Of a DNA stretch of 64,000 nt, positions 55,502 to 64,000 are shown in pieces (within the stretch, counting starts at the first letter, position 1; every line of letters begins with the position of its first letter). The notes below the pieces were generated by a model that worked only from the letters and a program-made list of their open reading frames with translations, did not search any database and was not told the DNA's origin. This DNA is from Haliclona indistincta (taxonomy: Eukaryota > Porifera > Demospongiae > Haplosclerida > Chalinidae): contig OZ024784.1 in assembly GCA_964017065.1 (NCBI GenBank), positions 7,235,152 to 7,299,151 of the forward strand. Direction: 5' to 3'. The position numbers and the translations under genes were made by a program.

Positions 55502-55816
55502 CTCTAGTGATAAATGTGGTAGTTGTATTCCTGCTCGATATCGACCATCAGTGTCCTGCTCATTAATTATTATTATTGCATTGTCTTGTGGAAAGTTATT
55601 TATTATAAGACTTATTTCTACTCTGTGTGGACGTTACTTATGTAAAAACAAATTATTTTTTGAGATTCAAATAACAGCTAATTAAATATTTTCACCAGGG
55701 CCTTTGAAGTAAAAATTTTAATTATTGCATGAAGAGAACATTGACATTATTGGTGGATTAAAAATCAAAACTGAATAGGTATAGTAGCATAATAATAGTT
55801 TATAGTAGTGGTCATC
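55502..55816. other. A/T-rich gap between PEPCK and the ZCCHC14-like gene
   Basis: About 315 bp between converging genes. A/T-rich 3' UTR sequence. I see no gene or repeat of note. Confidence 0.6.
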
Positions 55817-55898
55817 TAGTTGTGCCAGCTCGGCCGTGAAGAGATTGGTGAACTAAGGAAGAGAACAGGATAAACATACTATACCAATAGCAGCCTTA

Positions 55899-58800
55899 CT
55901 AACCATCAGAGTGTGGTCGTTCTGCCGGACAAGATGCCCCATAATGTCCTTTCTTGCCACAGTTGTAGCACATTTGAGAGACACCTCGTCCAGAAGAAGG
56001 CGGAGTAGAAGTAGGAGGAGGGTAACCGCCTAGTCTGGTGACCTGAGAGATGCCACCACCAGGAGTTGGTAGAAGTCCATTTATAGCAGCAGCTCCGTAG
56101 GGAAGAAATTGGCTGGTTGGGCGAATCATGGGCAAGTTGCTCGGGGCAACAATGACACGTCCTCTTATCATTGGAGCTGGAGACCAACCTGGTCCAATAA
56201 ACAGACCCATGCGATTGCTGCTAGGTGGGACCAAAGGCTGAGGTATGCGCATGGGAAGTTGCTGGGCCTCATCACTGGTTGGAGGTGAGAGATCCTTTCT
56301 GAGGTGGTTAGAAGGACTGAATAATTGCTGTGTTGGACTGAGAGTAAGAGAGATGTCTGATGCACTGTGAATTGAAGGACTGCGATCATTCAGACGAGGC
56401 ACTGGATTTTCTGTGTGATAGGCTTCTCTTGGTGTACACGGTTGACTGCTTCCATCAATACTGTCCGGACTAGTTATATTGTCATCACCACCTCCTCCAT
56501 TCACAAGTGAGCCAGATGCCGTCTTCATTACAGACTTTACAAGGATCACCTCAGAGTTTGCTCTTGGGTGAGATGAGAACCGAACAGGATGAACAAATGT
56601 GTCTAGACTGCATGTACTACTGTACAAGCTGAGCTGTTCCACACTGTTTGACGGAGTGAGCATCCGGTCAGCCAGTAACAGGCAAGCTGGAAGACTAGAT
56701 GTAGATGGCTTGCGACTGATGGAAGTGATTGGTATTTCTCTGAAACTAGTCACATTATTCTTTCTGGAATAAAAAATGATAGTGTAGTACTTTAAGGTAT
56801 GTAAACTTACTTGAGTTCATCCATTTTTTGCCACAGTTTTTTTGCCGCTCCTTGAGTCATTCCCTTGTCTTTCAACTGCTCTACTGTGAGTACACTGATC
56901 TGTATGATAACATGCAATTACTGTAACAGTTGTACCAATTACATGAATACAGCAAATACTTTATCACATCACAGCGACATCATACCTCTTCAAAGGTTAG
57001 ATTGTGAAAGATATTATTGTACTTGTGAAGTCGATGAACTTTAAGCCATTTTGAGAACGGGTCAGTCTCTGTGGGAGTGTGACAGGTAGGAGTACGACTA
57101 CCCTTAGAGTGGTAACCACGAGGAGTATGTGGCTTGGGAGAGAGAATAGGTGAGGTTGCAGGAGATGGGCTATATGGTACATAACCGTGCAAAGAGGATC
57201 GGTGAGCAGACCCTATAGAGTTTGTCGGGCTAATGTTTGTGCGTGATGAATAGAAGGTCTCATCAATGGTGGGAGGAGGAGGAGGGTCGCTACGATCTGC
57301 CCAGTTATTTGAGGACATCTTGAGCTGTTGGAGGTCATAATCAGGAGAGGCAGTTACTGTAGTAGCAGTAGGTGTGGTCCCTGTAGAGCACGTGAGAGTA
57401 GTGGAGGAAGCAAGAGGAGATGCTCCCACAGAAAAGGCAGGAGAGCCACTAGTTCGACTGGTGGGAGGGGTTACTACAGTACAGGGAACAGTAGTAGCAG
57501 CAACATTTGGCGGATTTAGCTGCTCTGAGCTGCCTAGACTAGACTCTGACGATCGTATCCACTCTCCCGAGGTAGCAGGAGACACAGGAGTGAAGGCACT
57601 GGGAGCAGCTCGAGCTGGTAGGGTGGATCGTCGTCCTTGAGGAGACTCTTGGCTCTTGTCTGCTGGGTTGTTTGTAGAAGGAAGAGTGTGAGCAGCACGA
57701 CCAGTAATAAGAACACGCTGCAAGGCAGGAGAGGAGGAGGGAGAAGGCAGGAGCAGAGCTGATGGTGCTGATGGGTGCCTACTCTTACCCTTCAAATCTG
57801 AAGGAAAGAAACGAACATAGAGAGTGCTGAAAATGTTTTAACAGTATAATACTGCATATTGGGGTACATAGTGGCAACACTTTGTGTGTAAACAGTGTTA
57901 CTGTGATTGCAAAAAACAACGGACATTTCTATCAGCTAATACTATAATGCTAACTCATCACCCACACAAGCTGGAATATTGATGCACCCAACAATAACTA
58001 TACATTTTGATGCACGGCTACGAAAAAGGCTAATCTGAAACAATAGCATGACCAAACATGTCAAAAATTGCCGAAAACAAGCTTTAAAAACTACTGGTTT
58101 CGTAAAACAAATCCACGCAATACAAAAAGAGAAATAGCAAACCAGATAGAGAGGTCATCTTGTATAGTGGTAGCTTGTGATCCTTGAAATCAGATTGGCG
58201 TGGTCTGAGGAACTCGATGATGTGCTGACAATGAGTGATGTGGTCAGGTAGCTCAAACAGATCACTGAGTAAACAAGGAAAGAAAAAAATGATAGCAAGA
58301 TAGAGAGGGGAAGGACACATACTGTGTATATTGCCACAATTCCGATAAACGTTTTTCAGCTAATTCTCTGTTACTTTTACCAGACAGCAACTTCCTCCCT
58401 AGTTAGAATGAAATCAACAAAATAATTGCACAGTCACTACTACCCACCAGGAAGAAATGGAATCACTCTCTGCTTCTTGTGCTTCTGACCTGACTCCTCT
58501 GGAAACAGGTCCAGTAACTGCAGTCAAGGAGAAGAGAAAGAGAGAGTAAACAAGTGTGCTAATTTTGTTAATATTTACTCCAAAAGGTATTAGGGACTGT
58601 CCCTTCAAGTCACAACAAAGTGGAGAAGGAGGACATTCACCTTGTTCTGGAAACTGAAAAAGTCTCCATACGTTCTGTGCACATGACATATAGAACCATC
58701 ATTCCACTCCACCTATACACAGATTGGCAATTGATAATTCAAGAGACAGGAATGGCTAAAGAGAACTTGAATTACCCTGATGATGTAAGGATATCGCTTG

Positions 58801-59889
58801 TCAGAAAGTCTCTTGTACACTCCATGAACAGAACAGCTGACAATGACAGCTAAACACGATCATGATAAGAGAAATGACCAAGGACAAGTAAATAACACCA
58901 CATACCGTCTGACGATGGTTCGCTCTGTTGCTGCAGTATGGAATCTCCATCAGCGGCTATAGTCAGTTTGTCTCCTATGGACAGCTCTCCCTGTGCAGGT
59001 CATTATAGTGACTACATGACCACACCCTATTCATAGTAGTAGTACTAATAACTTGTTAGGTCTCTGATGATAACATCCTTCACTAATGAAACCACCCAAG
59101 AGGCCCACAAGCCACACACCAGCCCATCGTGTGTGCTGGCAGTAACAGCATTAGGGCCAAGGATATGTCTAACTCACTGGTGAGTGCATGTGTAATATTG
59201 TGTTACGTCAATATGCACCATGTGTGTGGATGAATGCAGGCAGATGATGGAAGATGCTTGTATCTATGTGACTGTGATATATAGTATTACAACAGTGAGT
59301 TCAAGGTATGGGTTCGAGAGTAAGTGAGTATAAGCTTGTGCATTTGATGTTGTATTACAACAGTGTACTTGCAAGAGGTTACCTTCTGAACCCGATCTGC
59401 ATAGATGTTGTCCAGCTGTTGCAGTATTGTCATTAGGTTACTCCTGTGCTCAAAGGAGAGCGAGGGATGGTAGACAGCCATCACGTACACCAGTCTCACA
59501 TCCTCAACAAGCTCCATGTTGTCGGTCTGCTGCAGCAGAGGCAGAAGGCTTTCTCTGTAAAGCATCTTGTACACCACCTCTCCCACTGCCTTGTTGTCTC
59601 CTCCCAACAGAGCTAATCCGCAACACATCTTGCTGAGACCGTCTTGACAAAGAACACCATTCATTCCTTCTTTCTCCTCAAGTCTGGAGAAAAAGTCAGC
59701 TTTGTTGACATCAGCTTCATGTTTACTTAGTGAAAGTACACCAGGGTCATTCTGGAGGAGACTGCCCAAGAACCCAGCTAGGTAGCGGATCTCAAAGGCA
59801 ATGCACTTGTGCAGTAACTGACACAGAAGATACAATCGTTCACAAGCTGACATACTCTGGAACGCATGCACCACCTCGGACGCTCTCAT
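55899..59889 (-). CDS. ZCCHC14: PX-SAM-CCHC protein, ZCCHC14/ZCCHC2-like
   Basis: About ten minus-strand exons. The N-terminal helical domain (MRASEVVHAFQSMSACERLYLL, then LSFEHRSNLMTILQQLDNIYA) matches the start of ZCCHC2/ZCCHC14. A PX domain follows (about 58920-58100: VEWNDGSICHVHRTYG, ELWQYTQDLFELPDHI). A long Ser/Pro region leads to a SAM domain (about 57075-56820: KWLKVHRLHKYNNIFHNLTF, ISVLTVEQLKDKGMTQGAAK), then a disordered stretch and a C-terminal CCHC knuckle (CYNCGKKGHYGASC). In vertebrates the SAM domain binds hairpin RNA and the protein recruits TENT4 tailing enzymes. The C-terminus is uncertain: the TAG at 55899 lies inside a good splice donor (GTTAGTAAG), and a spliced form would end near 55817. 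Confidence 0.85.
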
Positions 59890-60412
59890 CTTGTTAACAC
59901 TATTAACTGTTGCTGCTTAGTTTTTATGGCGTAGGCTCTTCTCAAGATGATGGCTAAGATATACCTTATACAGACTGCCGCGGCCTTATGGCGCGCGAGA
60001 AGGTCCTACAATGAAGGAAGCCTGCATAAGAGCTCAGTGAGAGCTAGTAGTTGGAGCGGAGGCTAGTCAGCAGCCAGTGTTTGGACGACAGAGAAGAACG
60101 CAGCAAGTCTAGGGTTAAGACACTCAGAATACAGGTCGCATAGTGTAGAACATGAAAGAGAATGGAGTGGAAACAGCAGCTGAAGTGTAAGGCGGTAGCA
60201 GGACGGGCAAGGGAGAGCAACAACAGAGTGTGTTGCTCAGTGTTGATACTTGTTAATAGCTCCCCCACACTGGACACTCCACCCTTCTTGTTCGAGAAGA
60301 GAGCTACCGTATTAAAAACTCGTTCTAATAAACTGTCTATTTTAGATAAGTTACGGTAATAAACTGTACATAGCCTATATATACTATACTATACTATACT
60401 ATACTACAAACC
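59890..60412. promoter_or_regulatory. Divergent promoter region between ZCCHC14-like and ZFAND1
   Basis: 523 bp between opposite starts. It includes a GC-rich patch (CGCGCGAG near 59992) and a TATAC pentamer repeat just before the ZFAND1 ATG. A 39-codon ORF at 59947-60066 has no recognisable homology. No other gene is seen. Confidence 0.45.
60379..60406. repeat. Tandem pentanucleotide repeat (ACTAT)n
   Basis: Five to six copies of ACTAT within 35 bp of the ZFAND1 start codon, so it lies in the 5' leader or core promoter. Confidence 0.8.
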
Positions 60413-62133
60413 ATGGAGATTGGACATCACTGTGCATTCACTAGCTGTGGTAGATTAGGTAAGTGGCAACTTGGGGAAAAAATGATATTATTTTTGTGCA
60501 GACTTTCTACCATTTACTTGTAATCTGTGCCAGCAAGTCTATTGGTAAGTCTTTTTTGATCACTGTGCATGATAATGGTTTTTTCGTCTAAACATGTATA
60601 TAGCTATTTCAATAATTAAATTTTACAGCAAAGAGCACAAATTACCAGAAAATCATGAATGCCATCATCTGCCATCTCTAGTTAGCTGCAGTATTACATA
60701 CGCTAGCTATAGCTAGTCATGATAATTTTGTTCAGCATTCCAGTGGCAATAGTAGTGCTGCCTCATCATCAGCCACCATTGGCCGCTGCTGTTCACTAGT
60801 AGGGTGTGAGAAAATAGTGGAATTACTGAGTGTAGACTGCCCAGAATGTTCTCAATCATTCTGTTTAAGGTGAGTGTGAAGGTCTAGCTCTACTGCATGC
60901 ATGAGGTTCTGATGTAATAATTATTATAGTCACCGCTATCCTCATGCACACAACTGCTCATCGTCCACTCTAAAGGACAAGAAAGATAATCTAAGCAGAG
61001 TTACTACTAGTGGTGTGGCAAGTGCAGCTGGTGCTACTAAACCTCGAGGTGTGTTGTATTTATTACCAAGATCATGCAGGATCTATATCTACAGTGAGAG
61101 GAGCCAAGTCATCATCACTAAGTGGTAAACTTGCTGAAATGCGTCTGAAACAAACAGCAAAGGCTCTAGGACCTGTACCAGAGGTAGTGCGGTGTATTCA
61201 CTATGAGTTATTATCAGCCCACCCTCTTTCAGTCTGAGAGAGTATACTACACTATCATATTTCCTGGTGGTCCAGGAGCTGGCTCACCTGTCTATGTCTC
61301 TATGGTAACTAACTATCACTTCATATTTGCCTAGTCTTCATGTTATGTAAATTCTTTATCTTTTATGGTAGGAACTGAGTCAGTGATAGCACCTGGCAAC
61401 TAAAATCACAATCATGTTACAGCAGTTTTCGAAGCTCTTGCATAGCGATGTCAAAAGCGGTTAGTAATTTTAGTCACGTCTATTTAATTTATCTGTGCAT
61501 TTTGATTGGTCAATGGCATACTTCCTCTTTTGACATCACTATGCAAGAACTTCGAAAACTGCTGTACTTGTGTTTTAATAATGATTTGTGCTATGTTGGT
61601 ATGTGTACAGGAATGGAGCGTAGGAAAAATAATTGACAAACTGGCAAAACTGTTTAAACTGACTAACAACAATGACAAGGCAGGAGCAAAGGTATGGGCT
61701 GGGCGATAATTATAGTCAGACATATATAAAGTCGGTGATGGCAAGTTAATTTAGATACTCGTAGCACTGTTGTCACACGCATGCAAACTGTACATTCCAC
61801 AACTCACCTGGTCACTGCATCTCAGAATCAAACCAAGCTATGCTATGCTTACCACTGCATATACTGCAGTAGTTTAGTTCAGCTAAATCAGTATTCAAAA
61901 TACTTGTGCTATCAGAGATTATAACCAAACTGGTACCATTCGGTTTCATTGTGTAGGCAAAATTTCCAATCATTGCACTAAATATTCTTTCCTCAGTTCT
62001 TTCTTTTATCTCCATCTAGAAGCTACTATTGTTTACACAAGATGGTTCTTGCTTGAATACTAGCTCTACCATCACTAGTTTACTGGATAGTGTACCATCT
62101 GGGAGCACATTGAGATTTTGCTATCAAACATGA
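60413..62133 (+). CDS. ZFAND1: AN1-type zinc finger protein ZFAND1 / Cuz1
   Basis: About seven exons from MEIGHHCAFTSCGRLDFLPF to SGSTLRFCYQT. Two AN1 zinc fingers are visible: CAFTSCGRLDFLPFTCNLCQ with YCKEHKLPENHECHH, and CSLVGCEKIVELLSVDCPEC with FCLSHRYPHAHNC. After a Lys-rich linker (SLSGKLAEMRLKQTAKAL) comes a C-terminal ubiquitin-like domain (VYYTIIFPGG, EWSVGKIIDKLAKLF). The order is that of ZFAND1, which recruits p97/Cdc48 and the proteasome to stress granules, for example under arsenite. The domain is split by two introns of about 300 bp, the first carrying a MITE. The start is supported by match to the ZFAND1 N-terminus (DIGQHC). Confidence 0.92.
61418..61566. mobile_element. MITE with long terminal inverted repeats in a ZFAND1 intron
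   Basis: A 149-bp element with 41-bp ends that are almost exact inverted copies: TACAGCAGTTTTCGAAG...GATGTCAAAAG (from 61418) and CTTTTGACATC...CTTCGAAAACTGCTGTA (to 61566), differing at only three positions. TA lies at each end. The close match implies recent insertion. There is no coding capacity. Confidence 0.88.
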
Positions 62134-62378
62134 TTATTAATAATTATTTTTGGGTGATACTATTGTTAGCAGTACCCATTACAACGTTCGTTGTTACTAT
62201 TGTTAGCAGCAGCGTAGGCCGAACGCACGTGCTCATGTGAGACTGTGATTGCGACAACGAACAGTAACCACGCACTCTTTTCGTTGTTTGTTGCTACTTG
62301 CGTTCATCTCCTACTAGCAGAAGAGAGTCGAGTTGGTATCATTGAACACGGATTCGATTCGCCTGTTTGTTGGTAGAG

Positions 62379-63500
62379 ATGGCTGTTCGTGTGCAGTTTG
62401 AAGGAAACAATGAGGTCGGCGTGTTCTCTAAGCTAACCAACGCTTATTGTGTGGTAGCTATAGGTGGCTCTCAGAACTTCTATAGGTATGCATGTGATTA
62501 TCTGGAAATTCCACTTGTAGATCTTACATTTTGCCCCTCCCCCACTTTAGTGTGTTTGAAGGAGAACTGTCAGAATCTATTCCAGTGGTTCATGCTTTAT
62601 TAGGAGGTTGTAGAATAGTGGGTCGGCTCTGTGTAGGTAAGGTCTATTGCCTGAAATGTCAAAATTGAGTGTATGATTACAGGTAATAGGCATGGGTTAT
62701 TAGTACCCAATACTACAACAGATCAGGTGAGCAGTAGAGGCGGCAGTGAGTGTATGTGTGTGAGACTGTGTCTCTCTCATCAGGAGCTACAACATTTAAG
62801 AAATTCACTACCAGATAGTGTCAAGATACAACGAGTAGAAGAAAGGTTATCTGCGCTTGGAAATGTCATCTCTTGTAATGACTATGTTGCTTTAGTCCAT
62901 CCTGATCTTGATCGAGTAAGTGTGTTTCTTCTGATGCTCTTATTTATTTCTATTTTAGGAGACGGAAGAGATTCTAGCAGACACACTGAAAGTAGAAGTG
63001 TTCAGACAGACTGTAGCTAGCAATGTACTCGTAGGAACATACTGTTGCTTTAGCAATAGAGGAGGATTGGTTAGAGTTAAATTGTATGACTGTGTGTCTA
63101 TATGACCACTAATGGTGTAGGTACACCCAAAGACCAAGATACAGGATCAAGATGAGCTGTCCTCACTCATACAGGTCCCATTAGTGGTGAGCGACACATG
63201 ATGTCACATAGAATATAACTGATGTTACAGCATCTATTATTGTCTTGTGCAGGCTGGTACTGTTAACAGAGGAAGTGATGTGATAGGAGCAGGTCTTGTA
63301 GTGAATGATTGGAGTGCATTCTGTGGTCTAGACACCACTAGCACTGAGCTATCAGTAATTGAGAGCGTGTTCAAACTGAGTGACCAAAAAGCACCTGCTG
63401 CTGCAGGAGACATGAGAGCTTCATTGGTGGAAAGGTGAGCTCAGTGTGCTGTGATTGGGAAGTTGTATTATTCATTTCTCTCTACTGCAGTATGGCATAA
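62379..63500 (+). CDS. EIF6: Eukaryotic translation initiation factor 6
   Basis: Seven exons from [20 protein letters not shown] to the very short last exon (tATGGCATAA, 63491-63500), giving ...SLVESMA. eIF6 coats the 60S subunit and blocks premature 40S joining. The pentein-fold signatures are complete: [71 protein letters not shown] and [21 protein letters not shown]. Length (~245) matches human eIF6. Its own promoter must lie in the ~245 bp after ZFAND1. The final exon encodes only three residues, an easily missed feature. Confidence 0.96.
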
Positions 63501-63732
63501 ATCTATTTCGCTCATTCCTCCTTCTGTAACTTTGCACATGGTTATCCAGTTGTTGTGCTAACTACATGTAATTTATATTGTCTACATGAACATTCCTGCA
63601 ATCATTAATATATTATAGTGGTCAGCCACTGGAATTACAGTAAGTCCAGCATTCAGACAATTAGTGTTATAAATAATAATTGAAAATCACAAAACAATGT
63701 TACCACTATTATACGGAACATTATTACTGATA

Positions 63733-64000
63733 CTACTGTTTAGCTCTCAATTGCGCTCTATGAGAGGTGACTGCTTGGAAACCAGACTTGATGCTAGCCA
63801 CTGAGCAGCGACTACCACATGTTTCGCACTGAAGGAAAAACAGTCGACTGTCCTTCTGTAGGAATGTCTGAGGGGACTTGCATGTGTGACAGGTTACATA
63901 TTCCCCTATAAGGAGCAGGTGGATAGGATAGAAATAGAACAACTAAATTACACTCACTGATATATCTTCGGAGTACAGTTTCAATCTGTTTCTGTTGAAA
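63733..64000 (-). CDS. EIF2S2: Translation initiation factor eIF2-beta, 3' end only
   Basis: The last two exons of a minus-strand gene; the 5' part lies beyond the window. [14 protein letters not shown] (63959-64000) splices to [20 protein letters not shown], then [26 protein letters not shown] and the tail RAQLRAKQ. The C4 zinc ribbon (CHTC...CETC) is complete. These are the conserved C-terminal residues of eIF2-beta, which supports Met-tRNA delivery and binds eIF5 and eIF2B. It is convergent with EIF6, with 232 bp between stops, so two initiation factors are neighbours. Confidence 0.96.

Noticed and set aside
59947..60066. 39-codon ORF beginning MMAKIYLIQTAAALW in the ZFAND1 promoter gap
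   Set aside because: It has a hydrophobic-then-basic start like a small mitochondrial protein, but I recognise no family and see no splice continuation. ORFs of this size are common by chance.

Overview
This window looks like animal nuclear DNA, most likely from a demosponge (Amphimedon-like). The genes are strictly metazoan or eukaryotic (Abl, P-Rex, junctophilin, TFIID and eIF subunits). They are split by very short introns, mostly 40-60 bp with GT..AG ends, and packed on both strands, with neighbours often under 150 bp apart. The species is an inference from this compact layout and from a kelch-pseudokinase gene; I could not compare it with a reference. I placed exons by eye, from reading frame, splice sites and family knowledge.

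Layout. 1-8417: ABL (5' end missing), GATD3/ES1, a CCDC15-like coiled-coil gene (minus) and TBC1D23. 8458-14725: GOLGA2 (minus) shares a 91-bp divergent promoter with TRNT1, then a pseudokinase-kelch fusion (minus). 15044-24931: three minus-strand genes, P-Rex, a PDZ-SAM scaffold and the signal peptide peptidase HM13. 25059-33645: a multi-exon xylose isomerase, an unassigned four-TM protein, a NUDT18-like Nudix hydrolase, TMEM199, TAF13, an unassigned minus-strand gene and DOLPP1. 33843-46199: ATP13A1 (minus), AFG3L2, OTUD6B, a RAB22A-like GTPase and HSBP1 (minus). 46339-64000: PYROXD1, junctophilin, GILT/IFI30 (minus), mitochondrial-type PEPCK, ZCCHC14-like (minus), ZFAND1, EIF6 and the 3' end of EIF2S2 (minus).

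There is no operon or dedicated gene system. The genes are mostly housekeeping: ER and Golgi membrane work (GOLGA2, HM13, DOLPP1, ATP13A1, TMEM199, RAB22A, TBC1D23), mitochondria (TRNT1, AFG3L2, PCK, GATD3), translation and transcription (EIF6, EIF2S2, TAF13), and signalling (ABL, P-Rex). Many adjacent pairs are divergent and probably share bidirectional promoters. Perfect CRE palindromes (TGACGTCA) lie just upstream of several starts, including PEPCK.

The most unusual items are: a likely AT-AC (U12-type) intron in HSBP1; a full-length, spliced xylose isomerase in an animal; a kinase-kelch fusion with a degenerate HRD motif; junctophilin with all eight MORN repeats; a one-base frame break near the end of TBC1D23; a RAB22-like protein whose prenylation cysteines are not terminal; and several MITE-like inverted-repeat elements inside introns.
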